A stretch of 38,144 bases of DNA, taken from assembly GCA_900764755.1 (NCBI GenBank), contig CAAFPE010000093.1, positions 1 through 38,144 of the forward strand. Reading direction: 5' to 3'. Under the pieces are notes generated by a model that was given only the letters and a program-made list of their open reading frames with translations, was not told where the DNA came from and searched no databases. How positions within the stretch are numbered: the stretch's first letter is position 1; every line of letters starts with the position of its first letter. The DNA is from an uncultured Oscillospiraceae bacterium. Its GTDB lineage: Bacteria; Bacillota; Clostridia; Oscillospirales; Oscillospiraceae. The position numbers and the translations under genes are program-made. This document shows, piece after piece, positions 8,007-15,111 of the stretch.

Positions 8007-8528
8007 ATGATCGTATTAGGCATCGATCCCGGAGTGGCCACCATCGGGTTTGGCGTGATCCGGGCGGAGCGGGGGAAAAATACCCTGCTGCGGTACGGCG
8101 TGATCACCACGCCGCCGGGGATCCCCCTGTCCAGCCGTCTGCTTCAGATCGATCGGGACATGGAGGAGCTGATCCACACATTCCAGCCGGACGAGATGGC
8201 GGTGGAGGAACTCTTTTTCTCCAAAAATATCACCACCGGCATCGCTGTGGCCCATGGCCGTGGCGTCATCCTGCTGGCGGCGGAGCGGCTGGGGGTGCCC
8301 ATTTTCGAGTACACTCCTATGCAGGTGAAGCAGGCGGTAGCGGGCTACGGCGGGGCGGACAAGCGGCAGGTCATGCTGATGACCCAGCGCCTGCTGAGCA
8401 TGAAGCAGATCCCCAGGCCGGACGACGCCGCCGACGCCCTGGCCATCGCCATCTGCCACGGGAGGTCGGCCACGTCCCTGCTGAATACGGAGCGGGTCTT
8501 TGACCCGAACCGATACGATACCAGGTGA
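8007..8528 (+). CDS. ruvC: Holliday junction endonuclease RuvC
   Basis: Resolves Holliday junctions during recombinational repair, working with RuvAB. The 173-residue protein has the RNase H-like fold with the four acidic catalytic residues recognisable: Asp in GIDPG near the N-terminus, Glu in VEELFF near residue 68, and the two aspartates of DDAADALA near residue 141. The start at 8007 follows AAGGAGGGC. ruvA and ruvB follow on the same strand, so this is an extended ruvCAB unit. A 14-base repeat begins across its stop codon. Confidence 0.95.
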   Translation: MIVLGIDPGVATIGFGVIRAERGKNTLLRYGVITTPPGIPLSSRLLQIDRDMEELIHTFQPDEMAVEELFFSKNITTGIAVAHGRGVILLAAERLGVPIFEYTPMQVKQAVAGYGGADKRQVMLMTQRLLSMKQIPRPDDAADALAIAICHGRSATSLLNTERVFDPNRYDTR

Positions 8529-8568
8529 GTTAGGAATTAGGAGTTAGGAATTAGGAATTTAGAATTGG
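8527..8568 (+). repeat. Short tandem repeat after ruvC
   Basis: The 14-base unit GAGTTAGGAATTAG occurs twice in perfect tandem (8527-8540, 8541-8554), followed by a degenerate third copy (8555-8568). The first copy overlaps the ruvC TGA. A weak hairpin AGAAGC-GAG-GCTTCT follows downstream. The stretch is AT-rich within GC-rich surroundings. Confidence 0.7.
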
Positions 8569-8633
8569 GGAATGAGAAGCGAGGCTTCTTTCCGGGCTCC
8601 TGATTCTGAGCTTAACACAGGGGGAACAGCGAA

Positions 8634-9242
8634 ATGTTTTACTATCTCAGCGGCACGGTGGCCCATATAGAGCCCCACCTGGCTGTGATCGATTGCGGCG
8701 GGGGGGGCTACGCCTGCAGAACCACCAGCTATACCCTCTCCGCTTTGAAGAAAGGCGACAAGGGAAAACTCTTTACCCATTTGAACGTCCGGGAGGACGC
8801 CATGGAGCTGTACGGCTTTGCCACCCAGGAGGAGCTGAACCTGTTCCAGCAGCTGATCTCAGTGTCCGGTGTGGGCCCCAAGGCGGCCCTGTCCATCCTG
8901 TCGGCCAGCACCCCGGCCAATCTGGCCCTGTCCATCATCACTGGGGATGAGAAGGCCCTCACCTGTGCCCAAGGCATCGGAAAGAAAATTGCCCAGCGGG
9001 TGATCCTGGAGTTGAAGGATAAGCTGGCCAAGGGGCAGGCCATCTCCACCAGGGGGGAGGCATACGGCGGCAGCGGCGTGACCGTCATCCCGGAAAACAA
9101 GCTGTCTGAGGCGTCTGCCGCCCTGGCGGTGCTAGGCTATTCCCAGGGGGAGATCAACGTGGCCCTCAAGGGGATCGACCTGGACAGCCTGACCTTGGAG
9201 CAGATCATCAAGGCGGCGCTGAAGAAGATGATGAAGCAGTAA
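8634..9242 (+). CDS. ruvA: Holliday junction branch migration protein RuvA
   Basis: Tetrameric DNA-binding subunit that clamps the Holliday junction and loads the RuvB motors. The 202-residue protein shows the N-terminal OB fold (FYYLSGTVAHIEPHLAVIDC), tandem helix-hairpin-helix motifs (LISVSGVGPKAALSIL near residue 75 and CAQGIGKKIAQRVILELKDK near residue 110), and the C-terminal RuvB-binding domain (ALAVLGYSQGEINVAL). The ATG follows AGGGGGAA. Two DUF6054-like genes separate it from ruvB. Confidence 0.95.
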   Translation: MFYYLSGTVAHIEPHLAVIDCGGGGYACRTTSYTLSALKKGDKGKLFTHLNVREDAMELYGFATQEELNLFQQLISVSGVGPKAALSILSASTPANLALSIITGDEKALTCAQGIGKKIAQRVILELKDKLAKGQAISTRGEAYGGSGVTVIPENKLSEASAALAVLGYSQGEINVALKGIDLDSLTLEQIIKAALKKMMKQ

Positions 9243-9253
9243 GGAGGAGCACC

Positions 9254-9598
9254 ATGGCCAAGTACGAGACCCGCCTCCGAGGCGATTTTGATGAGACCCT
9301 GCGCTATTTTCACGACGGGATCCTTCAAAAAAGTTACTCTGCCAGCTATGAGGATGAGAGTTATGTACAATACGCCGGGGTGCGCTGCTGTGTGCGGGTG
9401 TATGAGCGGTACAGCTGGTCGGGAGGCAACCGCCTGTCCATGACCCTCACTTTGGTTGGGGATGGGGAGGAACTGTTTCTGTCTGCTATCACCGCCGGCG
9501 GCAGCCAGGGGATGGTCTTTAAGTTCAATACCTGGGGGGAGGAGTTTTTCCTGGATACCCTTCGGGAGTTGGCGGAGCGGCATCCTTCCGTGCTGTAA
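9254..9598 (+). CDS. DUF6054-like protein, copy 1
   Basis: A 114-residue soluble protein whose ATG follows AAGGAGGAGC, 11 bases after ruvA. It begins MAKYETRLRGDFDETLRYFH and carries the blocks RCCVRVYERYSW, GGNRLSMTLTLVG and FLSAITAGGSQG. From memory this matches the DUF6054 family of small Clostridia proteins, whose function is unknown. It is about 45 percent identical by eye to the next gene, so the two are tandem paralogues. The alternating hydrophobic pattern suggests an alpha/beta fold. Its place inside the ruv operon may be only transcriptional convenience. Confidence 0.8.
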   Translation: MAKYETRLRGDFDETLRYFHDGILQKSYSASYEDESYVQYAGVRCCVRVYERYSWSGGNRLSMTLTLVGDGEELFLSAITAGGSQGMVFKFNTWGEEFFLDTLRELAERHPSVL

Positions 9599-9655
9599 CT
9601 TGCTTTTGTGGAACTGGGGAACTTCGTTCCAGATGGAGTGAAAGGAGCGGCAGCC

Positions 9656-10006
9656 ATGGCAAAATTGGAGCGGGAAATTCCGGGCTATTACGATTTTGAT
9701 GAGGTGCTCTGTTATTTACATAACGGAATTCTGGACAGCAGCCTTTCCGCCAGCTATGAGAACGGCAGCGAATACTGCTGGGGCGATGTTCGGTGCGCTG
9801 TGCGTGTCTACGAGCGCTATACCATACTGGGGGATAACCGTCTCAGTCTGACCGTGATGTTGGCGGGGCACGGAAACCAGCTCTATCTTTCCGGAATCAC
9901 CGCGGCGGGAAGCGGCGGAGTCGGGAAAATCATCCCCTGGGGGGAAGAAGAATTTTTGAATGTCTTGGAGAAGCTGGCTGATCAGCTGACAGGGCAAAAT
10001 AATTGA
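9656..10006 (+). CDS. DUF6054-like protein, copy 2
   Basis: A 116-residue paralogue of the preceding gene: FDEVLCYLHNGILDSSLSAS, RCAVRVYERYTILGDNRLSL and YLSGITAAGSGG align with copy 1 without large gaps. The ATG at 9656 follows AAAGGAGCGG; the upstream in-frame extension contains this ribosome site and is not coding. No catalytic motif is visible. The conserved Cys-x-Val-Arg-Val-Tyr-Glu-Arg-Tyr block is the most likely functional centre. The role is unknown. Confidence 0.8.
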   Translation: MAKLEREIPGYYDFDEVLCYLHNGILDSSLSASYENGSEYCWGDVRCAVRVYERYTILGDNRLSLTVMLAGHGNQLYLSGITAAGSGGVGKIIPWGEEEFLNVLEKLADQLTGQNN

Positions 10007-10044
10007 AACCATACGACAGTACTGTGCGATTAGGATGTGAACCC

Positions 10045-11115
10045 ATGGCAATCGACTTTTCCAATTCGGATTTTGACAGCGAGGAGTTGGAGCCTCTTGT
10101 GACCACCTCCCTCACCCGGGAGGACGAGGGAGAATACTCTCTGCGGCCCAAGACGCTCCGGGAGTACATCGGCCAGGAGAAGGCCAAGGGCAATCTGGAG
10201 GTGTTCATTCAGGCTGCCAAGATGCGGAACGAGCCCCTGGACCACGTTCTGCTCCACGGCCCCCCGGGTCTGGGCAAGACCACCCTGTCCGGCATCATTG
10301 CCAATGAAATGGGGGTCAATGTGCGCATCACCTCCGGCCCCGCCATTGAGAAGGCGGGGGATCTGGCGGCCCTGCTGACCAATCTCAACGAGAACGACAT
10401 CCTGTTTGTGGACGAGATCCACCGCCTCAACCGCTCGGTGGAGGAGGTGTTGTATCCGGCCATGGAGGACTATGCCATCGACATCATCATCGGCAAGGGT
10501 CCTTCGGCCAATTCGATCCGGCTGGATCTGCCCAAATTCACGCTGATCGGGGCCACCACCCGGGCGGGCCAGCTGTCTGCTCCCCTGCGGGACCGGTTCG
10601 GCGTCACACTCCGGCTGGAGCTGTACACGCCGGAGGAGCTGGCACTCATTGTCACCCGGTCCGCCGGAATCCTGGAGGTGCCCATCGAGGCGGACGGCGC
10701 CATGGAGATCGCCCGGCGCAGCCGGGGCACGCCCCGCATCGCCAACCGGATGCTCCGACGGGTGCGGGACTTCGCCCAGGTGCGGGCCGGGGGCGTGATC
10801 ACCAAAAGGGTGGCGGATGAGGCTCTCACCGCCCTGGAGATCGATCCCCTGGGACTGGACTCCATCGACCACCGGATGCTCCGAAGCATCATCGAAAACT
10901 ACCGGGGCGGTCCTGTGGGGCTGGAGACCTTGGCGGCCACCATCAACGAGGAGTCCGTTACCCTGGAGGACGTATACGAGCCCTATTTGATGCAGCTGGG
11001 TTTTCTCACCAGGACGCCCCGGGGCCGGTGCGTCACACCGAAGGCGTATCAGCATCTGGGGCTGCCTGTCCCCGGAGGGGAGTGCGGGAGCGGCCTGGAC
11101 CAGCTGACCTTTTAA
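10045..11115 (+). CDS. ruvB: Holliday junction ATP-dependent DNA helicase RuvB
   Basis: Hexameric AAA+ motor that drives branch migration with RuvA. The 356-residue protein has Walker A GPPGLGKTTL near residue 75, Walker B FVDEIHR near residue 125, sensor 1 GATTRAG with the following arginine-finger region LRDRFG, and the C-terminal winged helix (YLMQLGFLTRTPRGR). The ATG at 10045 follows TAGGATGTG. An in-frame TTG at 10003 lies inside the previous gene and would add residues foreign to the family. It is the last recognised member of the ruv cluster. Confidence 0.95.
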   Translation: MAIDFSNSDFDSEELEPLVTTSLTREDEGEYSLRPKTLREYIGQEKAKGNLEVFIQAAKMRNEPLDHVLLHGPPGLGKTTLSGIIANEMGVNVRITSGPAIEKAGDLAALLTNLNENDILFVDEIHRLNRSVEEVLYPAMEDYAIDIIIGKGPSANSIRLDLPKFTLIGATTRAGQLSAPLRDRFGVTLRLELYTPEELALIVTRSAGILEVPIEADGAMEIARRSRGTPRIANRMLRRVRDFAQVRAGGVITKRVADEALTALEIDPLGLDSIDHRMLRSIIENYRGGPVGLETLAATINEESVTLEDVYEPYLMQLGFLTRTPRGRCVTPKAYQHLGLPVPGGECGSGLDQLTF

Positions 11116-11127
11116 GGAGGCGGGTGT

Positions 11128-11571
11128 ATGGAATGGCAGAAGGAATTGTCAGGGCAGCTCGCCGCCGCCCTGGATGGCCTGACACCGGCCCCCTTCCCGC
11201 CGGATGATGGGGGGAGCGGCCTTGTCTTTCTTGACCTGGAAGGGGAGGGCGCAGGGGAGCAGTGGAAAACCATGGCCGCCCGCGCCCTGGAGCGGGCCAA
11301 AGCCTTCCAGATCCACTGCTGGAGCGAGGAGCCGGAGGCCATCTCCCTGGCCCTGAAATATGGGGAGAGGCGGGAGAGCAGCTGGGCCTATGGGGTGGTG
11401 GTGGCTGGCCTGGTGACCCCGGCCTTTGGGGAGATGGTTTTGGGCCAGCCCGCCGGACCGGAGGACCACTGGACCCCCTTCTTCAATCTGAACCTGGACG
11501 GCATTTTCTTGAGCAGTCACTGGGGGCGGGAGCTGTCCTGCTGCCCGGAACTGCTGGAGGGCGAGGAATAA
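11128..11571 (+). CDS. Hypothetical protein after ruvB
   Basis: A 147-residue acidic protein with a strong ribosome site (AAGGAGGCGGG), 12 bases after ruvB, so it is probably cotranscribed. I do not recognise a family. The N-terminal third is helical and rich in Ala and Glu. The middle (ALKYGERRESSWAYGVVVAGLV) and end (PFFNLNLDGIFLSSHWG) suggest beta strands. There is no signal peptide, membrane span or metal motif. Codon use matches the neighbours. No function is proposed. Confidence 0.75.
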   Translation: MEWQKELSGQLAAALDGLTPAPFPPDDGGSGLVFLDLEGEGAGEQWKTMAARALERAKAFQIHCWSEEPEAISLALKYGERRESSWAYGVVVAGLVTPAFGEMVLGQPAGPEDHWTPFFNLNLDGIFLSSHWGRELSCCPELLEGEE

Positions 11572-11640
11572 GCAAAACAAAGTTTTGCATTAAAGTTCTT
11601 TTTGGTTCTTTTTCTTTCGAGAAAAAGAGTCAAGAAAAAA
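11572..11640. repeat. Two AT-rich hairpins upstream of glmM
   Basis: GCAAAAC-AAA-GTTTTGC (11572-11588) is a perfect 7-bp stem. It is followed by a T-rich run and then TCTTTTTCT-TTCG-AGAAAAAGA (11607-11628), a perfect 9-bp stem closed by a TTCG tetraloop, inside a longer imperfect inverted repeat that reaches the glmM ribosome site. The first hairpin plus T-run could terminate the ruv transcript. The whole has the look of a dispersed intergenic element. Confidence 0.55.
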
Positions 11641-11655
11641 TGAGGTGTTGCAATT

Positions 11656-13020
11656 ATGGGAAAACTGTTTGGAACGGACGGCATCCGCGGCGTGGTCAAC
11701 GCCGGCCTGGACGCAGATCTGGCATATAAGGTAGGACTGGCTGCGGCTGAGGTGCTGGCCAGCGGCAAAAAGGCGGGGGAGAAGCCCTTGGTCACCATCG
11801 GCAAGGACACCCGGATCTCCGGAGATCTGCTGAAGGGCTCCTTGATCGCGGGACTGTGCACCGCCGGGGCCGATGTGCTGGATCTGGGCACCCTGCCTAC
11901 CCCGGGGGTGGCCTGGGTGACGGTGGACGAGAAGGCGGACGCCGGCATCGTCATTTCTGCCAGCCACAACCCCTTTGAGCACAACGGGATCAAAATTTTC
12001 AACGGCCAGGGCTTCAAGCTGTCCGACGAGCTGGAGGAGAAGATCGAGGACATCGTCCTCTTTGCCCACAACAATGTGACCCGCAAGACGGGAGCGGAGA
12101 TCGGCAAGGTGAGCTATGTGGCGGAAAAGGCCGCCCTGGACTACATCGACCATCTGGAGGGCACCATCACCAGCGATCTGGCCGGACTGCGTATCCTGGT
12201 GGACTGCGCCAACGGTGCCTCCTACACCACCGCCGCCCGTCTGTTCGACCGCTTCCCCAAGCTCCGCACTGATGTGATCAACGCCGACCCCGACGGGGTG
12301 AACATCAACGACAAGTGCGGCTCCACCCACATCGACAGTCTGGCTGCCATGGTCAAGGCGGGCGGCTATGACATCGGCATCGCCTTCGACGGAGATGCCG
12401 ACCGCTGTCTGGCGGTGGATGAGCAGGGGAACCTGATCGACGGAGATCAGATCATGGCCGCCTGCGGCCTGGACCGGAAGGCGAAGGGACAGCTGCCCGG
12501 AGACACGGTTGTGGCTACGGTAATGTCCAACCTGGGGCTGCACGTCTTTGCCGGGGAGCACGGCCTGAAGCTGGAGTGCACCTCCGTGGGCGACCGGAAT
12601 GTGCTGGAGCGTATGCAGGAAAAGGGCTATGCCCTGGGCGGCGAGCAGTCGGGCCACATGATCTTCCTGGACTATGCCACCACCGGCGACGGACAGCTCA
12701 CGGCCCTCCAGGTGCTGGCTCTTCTGAAGGAGAGCGGAAAGAAGGCGTCTGATGTGTTCGGCAGCTGCGCCCGCTATCCCCAGGTGCTGATCAATGTGCC
12801 TGTGGCCAGCAACGACGTGAAAAAGGCCGTCATGGCCAGTGACGCACTCTGGACCGCGGTGCGCGGGGAGGAGGAGCAGCTGGCCGGCAGCGGCCGGGTG
12901 CTGGTGCGCCCCTCTGGAACAGAGGCCCTGATGCGCGTGATGGTGGAGGCCAAGACGGAGGAGGCCGCCCAGGCCGCCGCGGACCGTCTGGCTGCCCTGA
13001 TTCCCGGCCTTGCCGAGTGA
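11656..13020 (+). CDS. glmM: Phosphoglucosamine mutase
   Basis: Converts glucosamine-6-phosphate to glucosamine-1-phosphate on the way to UDP-GlcNAc, for peptidoglycan. The 454-residue protein has all four phosphohexomutase signatures: N-terminal GTDGIRG, the phosphoserine loop ISASHNPFEHNG near residue 100, the metal loop AFDGDADRC near residue 245 and the C-terminal phosphate loop RPSGTEALMRVMVEA. The N-terminus MGKLFGTDGIRG is typical of GlmM rather than ManB/PgcA. The ATG follows GAGGTG. No clear terminator follows it. Confidence 0.95.
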   Translation: MGKLFGTDGIRGVVNAGLDADLAYKVGLAAAEVLASGKKAGEKPLVTIGKDTRISGDLLKGSLIAGLCTAGADVLDLGTLPTPGVAWVTVDEKADAGIVISASHNPFEHNGIKIFNGQGFKLSDELEEKIEDIVLFAHNNVTRKTGAEIGKVSYVAEKAALDYIDHLEGTITSDLAGLRILVDCANGASYTTAARLFDRFPKLRTDVINADPDGVNINDKCGSTHIDSLAAMVKAGGYDIGIAFDGDADRCLAVDEQGNLIDGDQIMAACGLDRKAKGQLPGDTVVATVMSNLGLHVFAGEHGLKLECTSVGDRNVLERMQEKGYALGGEQSGHMIFLDYATTGDGQLTALQVLALLKESGKKASDVFGSCARYPQVLINVPVASNDVKKAVMASDALWTAVRGEEEQLAGSGRVLVRPSGTEALMRVMVEAKTEEAAQAAADRLAALIPGLAE

Positions 13021-13079
13021 TGAATTAGAAGAAATTAACAGAGATATGGAGAAATGACCAAAATTTTTCTGGATAGCCC

Positions 13080-13108
13080 TTGACAAAACCAGTCAATTTG
13101 TTTATGAT
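13080..13108 (+). promoter_or_regulatory. Consensus promoter of the sigma-factor gene
   Basis: A perfect TTGACA (13080-13085), a 17-base AT-rich spacer and TATGAT (13103-13108). This is the best SigA-type promoter in the window. It also shows that the in-frame TTG at 13080 and the ATGs at 13104 and 13107 are promoter bases rather than start codons. Confidence 0.85.
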
Positions 13109-13154
13109 GTATAAGAACAAAAATACAGGTTCAGGAAGCCCGGATTTCCAGTCC

Positions 13155-13745
13155 ATGACGGATGAGGAAATATGCCTTCTGGCTGGAGCGGGAAGCACAG
13201 CCGCAGAGGAAGCCTTGGTCCAGCGCTATGGCCGCATGGTGCGTGCCTGTGCCCGCCCGCTGTTTCTGGCAGGAGGGGACAGCGAGGATCTCTTTCAGGA
13301 GGGCATGATGGGTCTGCTCAGTGCTGTTCGTAGCTTTGAGCACGGAAGGGACGCATCCTTCCGCACCTACGCAGAGGTCTGCATCCGCAGGCGGCTGTAC
13401 AGCGCCATCCGGGCGGCCCAAGGCAGCAAACACTTCCCTTTAAATCACAGCATTTCATTCGAACCCCCTCTTTTTGACGGAACCAATGCGTACCTGTTTT
13501 CCAGCGAAGAGAGCCCAGAAGATGTCATTATTGGCAGGGAGGAACTGAGAGAGCGGCTTGCCGCTCTGAAGGGCCAGTTATCTGAGTTCGAAGCAAAAAT
13601 CCTGCCGCCCTATTTGAGCGGGCTATCCTGTGGAGAGATCGCTCAGCGGGTGGGACGGCCTCAAAAGTCGGTGGACAATGCGATCCAGCGTGTCCGCCGG
13701 AAGGTGGCCCGGCAATTTTCTTCCAGCGGATCCAGCGAGAGCTGA
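13155..13745 (+). CDS. sigH: Sigma-70 family factor, SigH/Spo0H-like
   Basis: A 196-residue alternative sigma factor. Region 2 reads EALVQRYGRMVRACARPLFLAGGDSEDLFQEGMMGLLSAV and is followed by RTYAEVCIRRRLYSAIRAAQ; both match B. subtilis SigH block by block, including the LNHSISFEPPLFDG linker. Region 4 (LSGLSCGEIAQRVGRPQKSVDNAIQRVRRKVAR) is the -35-binding helix-turn-helix. In Bacillus and Clostridium, SigH acts in early sporulation and the stationary phase. I chose ATG 13155 because earlier in-frame starts fall inside the promoter at 13080-13108; the ribosome site (AGGAAG) is unusually distant, so the start is somewhat uncertain. Confidence 0.85.
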   Translation: MTDEEICLLAGAGSTAAEEALVQRYGRMVRACARPLFLAGGDSEDLFQEGMMGLLSAVRSFEHGRDASFRTYAEVCIRRRLYSAIRAAQGSKHFPLNHSISFEPPLFDGTNAYLFSSEESPEDVIIGREELRERLAALKGQLSEFEAKILPPYLSGLSCGEIAQRVGRPQKSVDNAIQRVRRKVARQFSSSGSSES

Positions 13746-13808
13746 TCGCAATATTACACCGCCCAAGCCATGACTATGGGCAACGAGTCAAAGAGAGGGA
13801 AAACCATT

Positions 13809-14090
13809 ATGTACGAAGACAAGATCCTGGTATGCAAAGAGTGCGGCAACGAGTTCACCTTTACCGCTGGTGAGCAGGAGTTCTACGCGGAGCGCGGCTT
13901 CCAGAATGAGCCTCAGCGCTGCAAGGCCTGCCGTGACGCCCGCAAGAACGCGGCCCGTGGCCCCCGTGAGTACTTCACCGCTACCTGCGCTGCCTGCGGC
14001 GGCGAGGCTCGCGTCCCCTTCGAGCCCAAGTCCGACCGTCCTGTCTACTGCAGCGAGTGCTTCGCCAAGATGCGCGAGCAGCAGGGCTGA
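13809..14090 (+). CDS. Zinc-ribbon protein with two CxxC pairs
   Basis: A 93-residue basic protein. CKECGNEF near the N-terminus pairs with CKACRDAR near residue 40, and CAACGG near residue 60 pairs with CSECFAKM near residue 80, giving two four-cysteine zinc ribbons. This matches the small zinc-ribbon domain-containing (CxxC-x(n)-CxxC) proteins common in Clostridia; their function is unknown but nucleic-acid or ribosome association is a reasonable guess. The ATG at 13809 follows AGAGAGGGA; an in-frame ATG at 13770 has no ribosome site. It ends 15 bases before a strong terminator. Confidence 0.85.
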   Translation: MYEDKILVCKECGNEFTFTAGEQEFYAERGFQNEPQRCKACRDARKNAARGPREYFTATCAACGGEARVPFEPKSDRPVYCSECFAKMREQQG

Positions 14091-14105
14091 GCGTAAACAG
14101 TCTGT

Positions 14106-14137
14106 AAAAAAGGACGCCCAGTGGGCGTCCTTTTTTT
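14106..14137. terminator. Strong bidirectional intrinsic terminator
   Basis: GGACGCCC-AGT-GGGCGTCC (14112-14130) is flanked by A6 on the left and T7 on the right, so it can end transcripts from both directions. It separates the zinc-ribbon gene from the convergent XRE gene. Confidence 0.9.
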
Positions 14138-14161
14138 GCTGTCTCCCGGGGAGGAGGGGGA

Positions 14162-14374
14162 TCATTTCAGGTATCGCTCTCTGCTCCGCCCGACCATATA
14201 ATCGATGGAGGTCCGGTAAAAGTCCGCCAGAAGGATCAGATGCCGGACAGGGATCTCACGTTTTCCGGTCTCATAGCTGCTGTATACCCGCTGGTCGATG
14301 CCCAGAAGGGCTCCGATCTCCTTCTGCGTCATGTCTGCGTCCTGCCTCAGGTCTAAAAGCCGTGGGAAATACAT
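14162..14374 (-). CDS. XRE-family helix-turn-helix regulator
   Basis: A 70-residue single-domain DNA-binding protein. LLDLRQDADMTQKEIGALLG, then IDQRVYSSYETGKREIP is a Cro/CI-type helix-turn-helix, and LADFYRTSIDYMVGRS is the usual closing helix. The ATG follows GAGGTGAAG on the minus strand. It is divergent from a small unknown gene, and the AT-rich gap between them has an inverted repeat at 14426-14445, so it probably regulates itself and that neighbour. It could be a lone housekeeping regulator or the antitoxin-like half of a two-gene module. Confidence 0.9.
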   Translation of the reverse strand: MYFPRLLDLRQDADMTQKEIGALLGIDQRVYSSYETGKREIPVRHLILLADFYRTSIDYMVGRSRERYLK

Positions 14375-14425
14375 GAAGCTTCACCTCACTGCTATTTTGA
14401 CTACTATCGTTTGATTGTGTTGATT

Positions 14426-14445
14426 TTACTATCAAAAAGTAGTAA
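14426..14445. promoter_or_regulatory. Candidate operator between the XRE gene and its divergent neighbour
   Basis: TTACTA and TAGTAA are perfect 6-base arms separated by TCAAAAAG. A partial copy (CTACTATC) lies at 14401-14408. The site falls within the only AT-rich gap nearby. Confidence 0.5.
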
Positions 14446-14460
14446 GATATTAAAAATGAA

Positions 14461-14763
14461 ATGGATCGTGAGGTGCCTGAAGTGGATCATGCTATGGATT
14501 GGAATGAAGAGATACAGAGTTTGGTGAGGGACATTCAAATGGAGGCAGTGATCATCGAACTCTGCCGTTTAGCGGTAGACAAACAATCTCCGGCATTTGC
14601 TGAGTTTTCGTCACAAATTTTTTCAGAGGTTCTGGCGCGTTCCAGCTCCTGCTTGGAACAGCGGAGCCATGACCTTTTTGTATGGAGTCAGGAGCTTGCA
14701 AGCAGAACGGAGACAGAATACCATCCCTGGAAAGAAAAGAGCGAAAAATTGGTTGCAAAATAG
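14461..14763 (+). CDS. Hypothetical small protein divergent from the XRE gene
   Basis: A 100-residue mostly helical protein with no recognisable family (for example IQSLVRDIQMEAVIIELCRL, and SQIFSEVLARSSSCLEQRSH). Codon use is more AT-rich than that of its neighbours. The ATG at 14461 lacks a ribosome site, and an in-frame ATG at 14494 is an alternative. The shared AT-rich intergenic region with an operator-like repeat suggests control by the XRE protein. Pairing with a small XRE regulator could fit a toxin-antitoxin module, but nothing in the sequence identifies a toxin. Confidence 0.5.
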   Translation: MDREVPEVDHAMDWNEEIQSLVRDIQMEAVIIELCRLAVDKQSPAFAEFSSQIFSEVLARSSSCLEQRSHDLFVWSQELASRTETEYHPWKEKSEKLVAK

Positions 14764-14781
14764 CGGCGGTTAGGGTATACT
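14753..14781 (+). promoter_or_regulatory. Promoter of the DUF1858 gene
   Basis: TTGCAA (14753-14758), a 17-base spacer and TATACT (14776-14781), overlapping the end of the preceding gene. Confidence 0.7.
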
Positions 14782-14817
14782 ATCCTCATCCTAATGACTA
14801 ATTGGAGGAATCCTGCT

Positions 14818-15021
14818 ATGACCATTACTAAGGACACCATCATTGGTGATATTCTGAACATTGCCCCCGAGACCGCCCCCCTGTTTATGAACATCGGGAT
14901 GCACTGCCTGGGCTGCCCCGCGTCCCGGGGCGAGACGGTGGAGCAGGCCTGCATGGTCCATGGCGTTGAAGTGGACGAGCTGCTGGCCGCTGTCAACCAG
15001 ATGATCGCCGACGGCGAGTAA
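14818..15021 (+). CDS. DUF1858 domain protein
   Basis: A 67-residue protein with the pattern TITKDTIIGDILNIAPETA, then FMNIGMHCLGCPASRGETVEQAC. This is the DUF1858 / ScdA N-terminal-like domain, whose Cys-x-x-Cys (CLGC) is its hallmark. Stand-alone copies accompany hybrid-cluster and disulfide redox proteins in anaerobes. A role in redox or iron-sulfur handling is inferred. The ATG at 14818 follows TTGGAGGAA. It is monocistronic, with its own promoter and a following hairpin. Confidence 0.9.
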   Translation: MTITKDTIIGDILNIAPETAPLFMNIGMHCLGCPASRGETVEQACMVHGVEVDELLAAVNQMIADGE

Positions 15022-15041
15022 AGCACGACAGAGCGGAATCG

Positions 15042-15077
15042 AACAGGCCGGGACGGATCTCTCCGCCCCGGCCTGTT
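15042..15077 (+). terminator. Terminator-like hairpin after the DUF1858 gene
   Basis: An 11-bp stem AACAGGCCGGG / CCCGGCCTGTT, extended by CGGA/TCCG past one mismatch, with a TCTC loop. The tail GTTGTTCC is only moderately U-rich. Confidence 0.7.
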
Positions 15078-15111
15078 GTTCCGTGGGGCGGAGGCCCGGG
15101 AGGAAAACAGG

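Noticed and set aside
13080..13154. N-terminal extension of the sigma factor from TTG 13080
   Set aside because: These bases are a consensus -35/-10 promoter, and the encoded residues match nothing in SigH.
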